From positions 94,501-158,500 of the forward strand of contig OX439136.1 of assembly GCA_949318235.1 (NCBI GenBank): DNA of 64,000 nucleotides, read 5' to 3'. Made by a program: the position numbers and the translations under genes. The notes beneath the pieces were generated by a model. The model made no database searches. It worked only from the letters and a program-made list of their open reading frames with translations, and was not told where the DNA came from. Of this stretch, positions 12,691-25,806 are shown piece by piece (position 1 is the stretch's first letter; each line of letters opens with the position of its first letter). This DNA is from Ecdyonurus torrentis. Taxonomy: Eukaryota > Arthropoda > Insecta > Ephemeroptera > Heptageniidae.

Positions 12691-13440
12691 GTATATCATA
12701 ACTTTATCATAAAATCATTACTTAAATAATATAAATATTTATGTTAATATTTTATTTATATTAAAATTTATATTATTATATATATTAATATAATAATATT
12801 AAATATAATCACATTTTTTTTATAAGTTTACTGAAAAAGACCATAATAAAAAAAGTTAGTATATTTTATCTTTTAATCTTTTTTTTTAAGTCTCAAAATA
12901 TAAGTTTAATGCATAAAAATTATTTCATATATTATATTAAAATATATTATAACAGATAAATCAAACAATGATTTATCATAACTTTATCATAGAATTATTA
13001 ATACAATAATATAAATATTTATTATAAACACCTTTTTTTACTATTATACTAAAAAAGTATATTATAAATAAATAGTAGGTTTATTTTATATTTTTAATTG
13101 TTTTATGTTTCACAATGTAACTTAAATTCATATAAATAAATTGATATTTCATATTAAAATATATCATATTAGACATATTATATTTTGACATATCATAATT
13201 TTTTCATACAAATATAACTGTACTAATATAAATATTTATAAAATAACATATTTTTTTACAATTTTTTTTAAAAAAGTACTTTAAAAATAACTAATAAGTA
13301 TATTTTATATCTATTTCTTTATTTATACCTCACTATATTTTTTGACATGTGATAAATTCTTAAATTATTTTTTTAATATGACATATAAACTTATAGTTAA
13401 ATCATAATATGATATATCATTACTATGATATATCATATTG
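12690..13440. repeat. AT-rich degenerate tandem repeat, about 220-280 bp units
   Basis: The string 'atcataactttatcata' followed by 'aataatataaatatttat' recurs near 12690, 12970 and 13190, each followed by a T-run and by 'gtatattttat'. The unit length drifts between about 220 and 280 bp. Confidence 0.55.
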
Positions 13441-13800
13441 ATGTTTAGAAATGCTAAGAAAATATAAAAAAATTTATAACTAGAAAAAATTTAATTTTTT
13501 TTTTTTTTATTATGTACTATATTAGTAAATAGTAAAAATAATGACAAATATATCATATTCTTATCAATAATGTAATATTGCATTTACAAGTTATGATTAT
13601 CATAACAATGTTATGATTTGTGATCTTTAAGTGAGGTGTCTTAAACATTTAAAGTTAATATTGTAGTAATATTTATATTTTAAAGAAAAATAGGAAATTT
13701 TACCTTTTATGAAAAGTATAATCTATTATAAAATAAATATTATAATGTTAAACACTTGATAACTGTCGCATATGTTTTGAGCCAATAGTTAACTATTTCA
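13441..13800. repeat. Distant unit of the 4.5-7 kb satellite-like family
   Basis: Shares 'tgtaatattgcatttacaag', the TATGAT palindromes and the ACACTTGATAACTGTCGCAT landmark (about 13750) with the array at 4470-6960. Confidence 0.6.
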
Positions 13801-14815
13801 CAATCAAAATTTATACTAACATCGAACAACATATTTGATGAAGATAGGATGAAAAAGGCATTTGGAGAGCCAACAGATGCCACAAATGTAAGTTTTATTC
13901 TAAATTTTTTGATAAGTAACATATTTTAATTTTCATTTAAAATTGAGGAGTTAACTAAAAGGCTTGGAATTTATTAATTTTTGTTTTAATACAAATTTAG
14001 GCCCCGTAATTTTACCATGTTAAACTTTATATCGCTAAATAAATGCAATTTCAATTTAAATTATAAAATGGAATAATAAAATTTAAATAACTAATTTGTT
14101 TCTAAAGCTAACGATAATCTAAAAGTGTTATATAAATAATCTTTGTTGTCCTTTTTTAAAAAATTGCTATATTTTTTCATAACTTCTAACTAAGCTTATT
14201 TAACACAGTTGATTACGCTTAAGTTTTGGCAAAACAACATCTAATTTTTTAAAAAAATCTTGAATATTATGTTTAGTCTTAAATCTAGCAATTTTAGGTA
14301 GAAAATATTTGAATGTATGTATACAAGGTATAATTATTAACTATTTTTATAAATTTTAATGTTATTTGTAACAAAAGCAATAATTTTTTTACATACAGAC
14401 TAATTTTTAGGTAATAATTGCATTCAAATTGTGAAAATAGAGATCAATATTGCTTATGAGTATCATACTTTTGTTTTAGTCGTTTTTTTCATAGGGTTTT
14501 GGTAAATAAATTAAATTCGAAGTATTTATTTAAAGCTATTTATTCTAATTTAACAATATTTTAATTTTTTTTTAAATGATGTGTTGTATAAACAATACAT
14601 TTTTTCTTTGTCTACACAAAAAACCATCATGAAGCTTAAAGCAACACAAATATAAATAAACAAACGTTTTTAAAATAATCACTTATAAAGAATATTGAAT
14701 TAGGTTATTGCAACATACCTCATATTGAAGTGATATTATTCATAACTAATAAATATTAAATTTATTTTGTTTCTGAATATTTTTAGTAATTAAATTTTAA
14801 TACTGTTCATTACAG
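13801..14815. other. AT-rich region, possibly an intron of the PIF1-type gene
   Basis: A short open stretch at 13827-13888 ends at a good donor (aaat|gtaagt). Position 14815 is a good acceptor (ttcattacag). This could be an upstream exon plus intron of the helicase gene, but nothing in the short frame is recognisable. Confidence 0.3.
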
Positions 14816-15590
14816 TTTAGCGCAGGAGTGTAAGTCACCATGTGCCACTCGTTTGCTCGAAGCGTTACTGAAGCATTCCACATTCTCTCAGGTTCCTACG
14901 CGTCTACACCGCTCGCACGCACTTGCGCAGAGGTCCTCCGGACTTGCTGGCACCCATGGAAGGCATAATCCACGTCGAGGTAGACAGCATGCCTCCGCAC
15001 ACGCTGACGCTGGCTGTGGGCTTGGAAGTGGCCTACGTGGGGAACGCCGATCCGTTCCGAGGGCTATACACGGGAGCGTGGCTCATCGTGATCGACATGT
15101 TGCAAGGAGTGGTGGAGTGCAGGCACATTAACGTCAACGTACCTGCCAGCACTAGGTTTTACATATTACCCCTCACCTTCCATTCCAGCGCAAACCAACA
15201 CTGTCTCTTCCCCGTCATGCGGACACAGGTGAGCAACACACAGTAACGAACGTCGTCGCAACTCTTGACGTACGTCATGTTTTCAGATACCGCTCAGGGT
15301 CGCCCTCGCCACAACCATCCACAAGGTTCAAGGGCAAACCCTCAACAGGATAGGCCTGTACCGGAATCAGCCAAGCTTTACGCACGGCATGTTGTACGTA
15401 GCTATGTCGCGCGTCAGAAATCCAAACCAACTGTTCGTCACGGTGCCAGACATGCAGGTGCCAACGACCAGGAACATCGAGCTGAGGGAAGTGTTGAAGG
15501 TTAGTCGACGTAGTGCCATCGGGGAAAAACCTCACCAACTCTCTCGGTTTGCAGGATCCTCTGCCCCTACCAGAACACATTCCCATCTGA
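14816..15590 (+). CDS. PIF1-type (Helitron-like) DNA helicase, C-terminal part, intact frame over four exons
   Basis: Exons 14816-14829, 14892-15228, 15287-15499 and 15555-15590 join in one frame to TGA 15588-15590. The introns are GT-AG and only 62, 58 and 55 bp. The product ends like the SF1B PIF1 family: a segment of the type 'tLtlavGleVayvgN..p..GLytGa.liV', then 'TIHKVQGQTL' (helicase motif V, about 15314) and 'MLYVAMSRV' (motif VI, about 15389). PIF1 helicases unwind DNA 5'-3'; in animals this divergent type is usually the Helitron transposase C-terminus, while cellular PIF1 acts on G-quadruplexes and telomeres. The N-terminal ATPase motifs (Walker A and B) are not visible, so the gene is partial or its upstream exons lie across AT-rich introns. 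GC content is much higher than the flanks, suggesting recent arrival or codon constraint. No Helitron end (CTRR plus hairpin) was identified. An LTR element begins 100 bp downstream. Confidence 0.8.
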
Positions 15591-15689
15591 AAACAACAAC
15601 CGGACCTCTTCGGCAACGACGGACGGATCAGCAAGGACACGCACACGGGCATTGTTTCTCTTATTCTGTTTAATTTAACACATTCATAT

Positions 15690-16363
15690 TGTCAAGGTGT
15701 GGTGCATGCCGTGTAGTCTAAACATTCCGGGTTGGTAATGTTTTGTAATCAAGTTAATTATATTTTAATACTCGCGTTTTGAAATAATAATAAATAATCA
15801 TTATTGCTTACTTTTGCAATAATTGCAATAATGACTAGTAGTTTATTGTGTCACGTTTGTTTTAACATTAAATATAAACACGACGAGTATAAAAAGGGTT
15901 CAGTTTTACCCTCGATTCTCATTCAGGTTTTTATTATTCTTGAGTTACCGAGTACGCTAGAGAGGTGGTGAGCTACACTCGAGATGTAGTCTCACACACC
16001 GCGACGTCAAGGCACGCTGGCACACACACACCGCGACAATTCCGTCTTATAAGTAAGTTGACCGCACACACCATTGTAACTTTAAATAGTAATTGTAATG
16101 TTAAAATAATAAATAAATTAAATAGTCATTGTTTGTGATTCTTCAAACTAATAATAAGCATAATTCCTACTAACAAGGCTTCCCAGTAATTTAGTATCAA
16201 GCGAGTCAAATAGAGTAAATAATATTAAGTATTTTATATTAGCAACGTCTAAACCCCCAATAAGCGCATATAAGCACGCTAGATAAGTAACTTATTTAAT
16301 CAAACATACGCGTCTACACCAAGTCACAAATAAATTGATTACATCAATTTTCGATGTTTGACA
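15690..16363 (+). repeat. 5' LTR
   Basis: About 674 bp, TG...CA, matching 24287-24961 with scattered substitutions and 1-bp indels. It contains TATAAAAA at 15888, the LTR promoter core, and AATAAATAAA at about 16107 as the likely poly(A) signal. Confidence 0.9.
15888..15895 (+). promoter_or_regulatory. TATA box of the 5' LTR
   Basis: TATAAAAA in the sequence GAGTATAAAAAGGG; the same position in the 3' LTR is 24485-24492. The start site would be about 25-30 bp downstream. Confidence 0.6.
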
Positions 16364-16380
16364 TGGTGGAGGCGCCGGAG
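16364..16380 (+). other. Primer-binding site
   Basis: TGGTGGAGGCGCCGGAG starts at the base after the 5' LTR. TGG complements the CCA end of a tRNA. The priming tRNA was not identified. Confidence 0.7.
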
Positions 16381-17840
16381 TTTATGGCATTTGTTTTTAT
16401 TGTGAGTTACATTTTTTCTTTTATAACAAATGCCGTCCTTGTTCGTAAAGTAGTGACTTGTTGAAATCACGAAAAATAGAATATGCTTAAATTTTGAATA
16501 ACAATTACTTTTTTTTAAAAATGGTGTTGGTCACTTTGACGTGTGTGTGTGTGTCCAGTTGTGTTCTTTAATTTTCGTAAGTGTCAACGATATTGAAGAT
16601 TCCTTTCCGCATTACCAATTTTCCTCTCCTATCAAAACTGTGTGTTAGTGGTTTCATTTCTTGTCCAAAACTACTCTCACTGAATTCTGCTGCACTGCAA
16701 GACAAGACGTCATACAGAAGACAGCGTTTGAACGGCACAGAAGGCAACGTTATAGAACAACACTAAGGATATCGTTTGAGTAGCACAGAAAATTTTAAGG
16801 CGAGTAATCGAGATACTATGATTTTTATAAAGCAGTGTAATAATATATTTTTTTTTAGTTAAGAATTTAATGAAAGAGAAATATAAATTCTTTAATTTTG
16901 TTGTATAAGCTTAATTTGTAATGCGATTGCTTTATTGTATAATTTCTTGCACAACGCTCGCAGTTTTTTTTTTTTCAATAGTAGAACAAGTTAAAGTTCA
17001 ATGTATTATACTTCCGTATATTTTTGATTACGCTGCATAAAATAATTATTTACTTATGTATATGTGAATATTTCAATTTGCTATAATGTTCTTTTTATTT
17101 AAGAGTAAATAAGTAATTTTTGTGTTTGTAATTAGGATAAAGTAATGAGAAAATAAAAGAGGCGATTTTATGATAATAATATAGATCTATGTTTTTACTG
17201 TATAATGTAGTTAAGTTTAGCGAATAATAATAATGTTTTGTTTTTGTTATGCTATTGAATTTAAAATAGTAACAATAATTATGTTGGTGCTAGATAATAT
17301 TGCACTTGTAATTGTCAGTACTTTTGTACATTAATTAAATAGTAATTTTATTTTGCAATGTACGATAAACGATAATACTATACTTTAAGCGTACAAATAT
17401 GCTGAAAGTTCAAATATATACACTCATACAGATGTCCATATTTCAGAGAAAAATATGTATGGAACTTGGCCAGAAAGCGATAAATATGGGACTGCCTACC
17501 CGTGATGTGACCAGTTATGTGGGTCCTAATCCACGGTCGCCTGAAGCCAAACAAAAGTGCTGAGGAGTGTTATTGTCCTGATATTCAAGCTTCCCAAACG
17601 ACAATTGAAGGATATTTAAGTGGTAATCTATATCGTAGAAGCTTGATATGCAATTTTTGCATCAACATAGTACACATACACAGAGACTTAGTATTTTCCT
17701 GTGATGAATGCAAAGTAGACAATTGTTCGGTGAGAACCTGAGTACTTTAGTAGTGATTATCTTATATAAATATATTATATTTAGTAGCGCGTTTTAGATT
17801 ATATTTTCAAGTTTGCCAGATTTGACATGGTAAAGTAGTA
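16381..17840. other. LTR-element interior, left part, no recognised gene
   Basis: AT-rich. Short frames at 16581-16766 (61 codons) and 17517-17741 (74 codons, with CxxC pairs near its end) have no clear family signature. The latter might be a relic of a zinc-binding protein, but this is weak. Confidence 0.4.
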
Positions 17841-17912
17841 CACTCCTCCAAGAAAAATCTGTCCGCTCGATTTTGTGACGCCGTGAAATATAGGCAAACT
17901 GCCGAACATGTG
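17841..17912 (-). repeat. Inverted repeat arm, partner of 23150-23224
   Basis: Its reverse complement matches 23150-23224 over about 70 bp ('acatgttcggcagtttgcct', 'ggacagatttttcttggagg'). In both arms the same frame is open and encodes a similar peptide (FGSLPI.HGV, SGQIFLGGVY), so the repeat derives from coding sequence I do not recognise. Confidence 0.7.
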
Positions 17913-18918
17913 ATGAGATTTGACAACAATGCATGGTATTGTTATATTATCTGAAGCCTCAGGCAATATGATAACGAAAAATATTTTTAAAGGAGCCAAG
18001 TAATAAGCAAGTAGCTTCTAAAACGAAAAACTATTACTGTCTGGTCTTAATATTTATATAATATATTTCAAAGGTATACTTTTTATTGTAAGATTTTTGA
18101 ATCATAAATTAGAACTTATAAAATGTAAATGACAAGATAATATACATTTTAATTAGTATATAATTAAATTAATTAATTACATATTTTTAATTAAAATGCA
18201 ATTAGAAATGAGTTAAAAATGAATGTAAGTGCATTATTATATATAAGTATTATATTATATATATTATATTAGTATTATATATTATATATATATATTTAGT
18301 GCTATAGGGGAAAAAAAGGATTTATTAAGCAGTATATAATATATCAGATTATCATAAGTATTCAAATAATATTGGAAAACTTATTATAATAGTTAACTAA
18401 AAAGTAACTCATATTTTGCAATTAGTGAGCATACACTACTTTTCCTTTTTTAAAGATCTGCAGGTAAAAAAAAATGCATTGATCGAATGGTTAGTGAGCT
18501 GAGAGTAACTCCGCTTCACTCCCCGATTTTTTTGAAAATTATTTCAATGTCGTTAACGTGAACCACGTTTTTATACGGCTCTCAGAACGACAAAAATTTA
18601 ATTCTTTCGTCAAAAAAGGTTTATGGCTTTTGCGGACCCGCTACCTCCTGTTTTGGCGTTATAAAAATCACGTTAATTGAAAGGCATTTTGTGGTCAACT
18701 TTTTTATTTTTTCTCAATATTTGCGATGTTTTACTATTTTTTTTTGCATCATCTGATATCCACTGTATTGTATACTGGGACTAAAGAGATACTATTTTGT
18801 TTTAATATATTATACAAATAAAAAATTGATCTGGAAAAATAAACTAGAAATAATTGGATTAAAAACACATTTTAAAAATATGTATATATTACATTTATAT
18901 TTATTTCTGACGTCTCGG
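17913..18918. other. AT-rich interior sequence
   Basis: TA-rich run at 18230-18300 and a slightly GC-richer stretch at 18480-18680; no gene recognised. Confidence 0.4.
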
Positions 18919-18942
18919 AAGAGAGAGAGAGAGAGAGAGAGA
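18919..18942. repeat. Short (GA)n microsatellite
   Basis: GAGAGA tract of about 24 bp. Confidence 0.9.
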
Positions 18943-19208
18943 GTCGAGTTTAGGAAAGAAATTTTAAATATTTTGTTTAACTTTAATTAACTTCTGTTAC
19001 ATTATACTATTACTGATATATTGTTATTATTATTAGGATATTTTGAATTCTATTGAACGAAATGTTCTTTGATTATAACTTTTATTCCTGGCAAAAATGG
19101 TCATACTTGAAAACAAAATTTTATAATCCTAACGTTGTCTAGAGTAATTAATCCAGGTAACTTATTTTGCATTAATAATGAACTTAAAAAAAACGCTCTG
19201 TTTTCCTG

Positions 19209-19399
<191 letters not shown>

Positions 19400-19978
19400 A
19401 AGGTGTAAGAGAGAATACAAAATATAAATGTTCCAAAAATCTGCTGCACTACGCAAAAATGTGACTTTAATTTTGACTAATAATATTTCTAATTTTTTTT
19501 GAACTAACAACATTTTTTTTAACTTATTGATGTATTAAAAATAACTTGCGAATAAATTTATAGTATGTTTAGAAATTTCTTGGTATGTTGTCCAATAAAG
19601 TATTAGAATACTTATGATAATCTTAGGGTAATTAAATGTGAAGTTCTTTAAAATACTGTTTTGTCAGATTTCAATATAAGAAAAAAATAGTAACTTTAAA
19701 AGCTATACTTTATATATAAAACTTGTAGATTGTATTATTTCTATCATTTTCACATGGCAAGAAAAAGAGAAAGAGAGAAGACAAAAACTTCACAAGAAAA
19801 ATGCAACGAAAATATGCAAGTTTTATCTCACATAACTCAATGCATAGAGATATTGGCTTAACATGTATACTGCTACTTCATCAAACGTTAAGAATTTGGC
19901 TTGTAAATATTTTTACAATTTTTTTTATATATGCATGCAAAGCAGTATGCAAAAATATTTTATTCAGTTGAGTTCAAG

Positions 19979-21267
<1,289 letters not shown>

Positions 21268-21517
21268 AATAATATTATGTGTTTTGTTTTTCTGTGATAT
21301 GACAAATTAGTCATCTTGTTACAATTTTGGTTATGTTTTGAAGTCAATAAAAAATAATGATGCTCTCAAATCTGTATTTTTTTAATGAATATGTATAATA
21401 CATTTCTTTAAGTTATATATGTGCTTTTGAAATTTATATAGCAAAATTGTTAAACATGTTTTGAGAAAAATATTGATATAAAGCCAGCTTCTTAACGTTT
21501 CGTAATGTAAAACATGA

Positions 21518-22343
21518 TCGTAAAATCTCACTTATTGCATAGAGATTACTCGCATTGAACATTCCACTGTTCCATCTCTCTTAAAGAGTATGTCATACTT
21601 ACAAACACAGTCCAGAATAAATATGAAATTTTAATTTGATAGCATAAATTTTAATGCTACATTTTCATATCAGTAATTTATATAATAGAAATTAAAAACA
21701 AAGAAAGATATTTTAAAAAAAAATACAATCATAATGAAATAATATTAAAACAGTTTAAAATATATATAACTAATTTTTTAAGTTGCATTAAAGTAAATAA
21801 AGGCAAGCAGTAATAAAATTATAAATATTTAATGTAATAAATTATATAATATAATATTATTATATAAAATTGTATATATAATATAAATATTATTATCATA
21901 AATTTATAGTGTCGATAAATAAAATAACTTATAGTAAAAAATATAATAATTTTTTACATTTTCAAATTAGGTATACTACAATACATTGATTTTTAACTTC
22001 AATGGTGAAAGCAAATAATAAATTACTTGTATAACTTTTATATGACATTTTATAAAAAAAAAACAAGTAGAGAAAGAAAGGAGAGAGAGAGAGAGAGAGA
22101 GAAGGTAAACATGTTTAAATTTTTTAAGAAAACTATATAATACAAAAATCAACAAGATAGACTTTTTTAGTTTGCATGTTTTATTTTTATACATTTGTAA
22201 TGTAACATAAGTAACCTCGGTCAATCATGATTCTCTTATCCCTGATACAACATAAAACGTATCTTCTGTCTCTCTTTCTGTCTCTGTTTCTCTTCCAAAC
22301 TTAATTTTAAAAATAATGTGTCAAGTTAATTTCTTATATATTA
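21518..22343. other. AT-rich interior sequence
   Basis: Contains a short (GA)n tract at 22081-22102; no gene recognised. Confidence 0.4.
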
Positions 22344-22345
22344 TA

Positions 22346-22635
22346 CACTCTAAAAATTTGTGCGTTACTTAAGTTACGAATCCTAACATATTTAAGATAT
22401 ACACTTTTTAGTTATTATAAGTAGCTAAAATAATGCATTTTAGCATATTATTAAAAATAGCTAATTTAACTTGAAATAGCTTTAAAAAAACTTTAAAAAA
22501 CTTGAAAGAACTTAAATTAGCTATTTTTAACAACTCACTAAAATGCATTATTTTAGCTACTCATAATAACTCAAAAGTGTATATCATAAATAAGTTAGGA
22601 TTCTTAACTATAGAAATGCACCATTTTTTAGAGTG
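22346..22635. mobile_element. Foldback MITE with TA duplication, 290 bp
   Basis: Begins CACTCTAAAAATTTG and ends CATTTTTTAGAGTG... in mirror, flanked by TA at 22344-22345 and 22636-22637. The arms are about 120 bp ('aataatgcattttag' against 'aaaatgcattattttagcta'). The TA duplication suggests Tc1/mariner-type mobilisation. Confidence 0.85.
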
Positions 22636-22765
22636 TATATTATTTTTTATGTTACTTTTTCCTTTTTTCTTAGTTTGGTATAAAAAAAATGGTTTAGAAA
22701 AAACTAATTGGCACTATAACTTTAAAATTAGAACAGAAGTAACCGGTTATAAAAATAATCACACA

Positions 22766-23149
<384 letters not shown>

Positions 23150-23224
23150 AACATGTTCGGCAGTTTGCCTATATTGCACGGAGTCTACTCAGCAAGCGGA
23201 CAGATTTTTCTTGGAGGAGTGTAC
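23150..23224 (+). repeat. Inverted repeat arm, partner of 17841-17912
   Basis: See the partner. The plus-strand frame here is open and protein-like (FGSLPILHGV, SGQIFLGGVY), ending in a sharp loss of similarity. Confidence 0.7.
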
Positions 23225-23637
23225 GTGTTTTCAGTATGTTATTGTTTTCAAGTAGTTGTATTTATGTTAGTTTAGCTGTGTTAATGCCTATATGTAATTT
23301 AGGTTGTATGTATCATTTGCAATATGATATTTTTGTGTTTAATGAAACACAGGTTTAAAAGTCCCGTGAGACGTCACGAGGTATGGCTATCAAGCAATGA
23401 TAGTTGCAGAGCGCTCTTTAGTAGTAGCACGGCGCTATATAAGTAGTTGCAGAGCGCTATATAAGTAATTTTGAGACGTATACGTTGTGTGCGGTGCATT
23501 TTAGCTTCATCCGCGTTTTGAAATGTAATATAAGTCGGATGTAAGATTTTAGCATGCAGGATTTGAGAGATGTTTGAATATAATGTCCTGCATGGGGTTG
23601 CACTGTAAAAGTACTTTGTTTTTTTTTAGGGGCGCGT

Positions 23638-23790
23638 CCATACATATAAAAATAGTCCATATGTAAGATAGTCCATATAAAAATAGTCCATATGTAAGAT
23701 AGTTCATAGGAATGGTCTATATGTAAGATAGTTCAGAGAAATAGTCCAAAAGTATAGTCTGTAAAAATAGTCAGTAAGAAAAGTCAGTGA
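23638..23790. repeat. Minisatellite, about 30-bp units
   Basis: Units of 'aatagtccatatgtaagata' with 'gttcat/gtccat' recur about four times and then decay. It lies about 500 bp before the 3' LTR. Confidence 0.7.
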
Positions 23791-24274
23791 AAATGTTGCG
23801 TGGGAGTTGTAATGCGCAATATTGAATTAATGCTTTTAAAAAAAAAAGTTTTAATTTTAGACTTATGAGTTAGGTTAAGTTTTAGAGTTAAGCTGTGTAT
23901 AATATTATGTTTTGATTTACAATCAAAAATTTCTTTAGTTAGGTTATTTAGGTTGATTTAATATAGCTTCTATTTTTGAGTAAGATATGTTCTTAATTTT
24001 AGTAGAGCTCTTTAGTTTATATTTGAAAGATTAATAATAGTATAAATGAGTAGAAGTAAACAAGAAATAAAATTTTAAAAAACATATATGTGAGATATGC
24101 AATTTTTCTTATAGAAATACATAAGGAAAAAAAAAATGCAATCATTGCAATAAAAAAAATAATCATATAATTTTCTTATTGATATGTGAAATAAATGTAA
24201 AAAAAAAATATATATATTTTATGTTTAAATATGTATTTTTGTGTTTTTAGCAACATTGTGGGTCCAATGTTACC

Positions 24275-24286
24275 GGAAGGGGGAGA
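24275..24286 (+). other. Polypurine tract of the LTR element
   Basis: GGAAGGGGGAGA immediately precedes the TGTCAAGG start of the 3' LTR, the expected site for plus-strand priming. Confidence 0.85.
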
Positions 24287-24961
24287 TGTCAAGGTGTGGT
24301 GCATGCCGTGTAGTCTAAACATTCCGGGTTGGTAATGTTTTGTAATCAAGTTTATTATATTTGAATACTCGCGTTTTGAAATAATAATAAATAATCATTA
24401 TTGCTTACTTTTGCAATAATTGCAATAATGACTAGTAGTTTATTGTGTCACGTTTGTTTTAAAATTAAATATAAACACGACGAGTATAAAAATGGTTCGG
24501 TTTTACCCTCGATTCTCATTCAGGTTGTTATTATTCTTGAGTTACCGAGTACGCTAGAGAGGTGGTGAGCTACACTCGAGATGTAGTCTCACACAACGCG
24601 ACGTCACGGCACGCTGGCACACACACACCGCGACAATTCCGTCTTATAAGTAAGTTGACCGCACACACCATTGTAACTTTAAATAGTAATTGTAATGTTA
24701 AAATTAATAAATAAATTAAATAGTCATTGTTTGTGATTCTTCAAACTAATAATAAGCATAAATCCTACTAACAAGGTTTCCCAGTAATTTAGTATCAAGC
24801 GAGTCAAATAGAGTAAATAATATTAAGTATTTTATATTAGCTACGTCTAAACCCCCAATAAGCGCATATAAGCAGGCTTCATAAATAACTGATTTAATTC
24901 AACTTATATACCATCACCATGTTAAAATTAAATTGATTTCATCAATTTTTGATGTTTGACA
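24287..24961 (+). repeat. 3' LTR
   Basis: About 675 bp, the partner of 15690-16363. The differences are most visible near the 3' end, so the insertion is not brand new. Confidence 0.9.
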
Positions 24962-24965
24962 ATAT

Positions 24966-25708
24966 TTCTGTTTGACTGTTTGCTTACATGTATGGAAATG
25001 TTGATGCTTGTGAGTGAATAAAACCCCCACCCCAGAGGCGCTAGTTTAACGAAAAACACCATTCACTTGAAGTCAATGAAGCAAAATCCGTGCGTCTCGG
25101 TGGGGCCACTCGCAAATATCTCACCGACAGTCCAGGCGCAGCACTGCCAATCCGAAGGATCATCGATGTCACGCAACGAGGAGTGATCCGCCCTACACTC
25201 GTTTAACAGGATCAGAATCGGGCCTCATGGAAAGGTGTCGAGCAGATTTTTTAGGAACAATCGGGTAGAAGTAACCTTCCGTACTCGTCTTTCGGCACTT
25301 TCTCACCAGAGCCGTCGGGGGACTTCAGCGTTACCAACAAAGACACTGGAACAGTTCAACGACGGTCAAGGAAGCTCATAACGTTAAGAAGTACCGACGA
25401 GTCTTAGGGAAATCTTGTGGGAAGTGGAATTATAGTTGAAGCATGTTGGTGCTGCACCATTCGCAAGATGCATATTTTGATGAGATATTTTGTACCTCTC
25501 CTGAATAGTGAATGTTGTTTTCGTTTCAGTATTAAAAGGTCTTACAAATTCAACGTTGCGTACCCTATAGAGTAAGGAATAAGTTTGTCGTTTACATATT
25601 CTTTCTTGAAGAAAAAAATTGTTGTGATTCCGCTAAAAAAAAAGGGCTTGAGTATCAAAGTTTTCTACGTTACGTTCAGAAAGGTGTTTTATAAGGGGAA
25701 AGGTATGA
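24966..25708. other. GC-rich remnant downstream of the LTR element
   Basis: 25000-25450 is much richer in GC than its flanks. Plus-strand frames contain protein-like stretches (for example around 25100-25200) broken by stops, and I do not recognise them. It may be the far side of the GC-rich locus into which the LTR element jumped. Confidence 0.35.
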
Positions 25709-25806
25709 ACGACCTCGATGGTCAGTCGCCCGTGGCGAGAGCTTTTAAACCACCGGGCTCTCTGCCAGCGATCGACCAAGTGACCGGTCGCTCAATTCCA
25801 ACCACA
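25709..25806 (+). repeat. tRNA-like sequence (SINE-head candidate)
   Basis: Starts GACCTCGATGGTCAGTCG with an A-box-like TGGTCAGTCG and ends with a B-box-like GCTCAATTCC before CAACCAC. Spacing suits a tRNA-derived Pol III promoter. It directly replaces the upstream exon of gene copy A when compared with copy B. Weak call. Confidence 0.3.
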
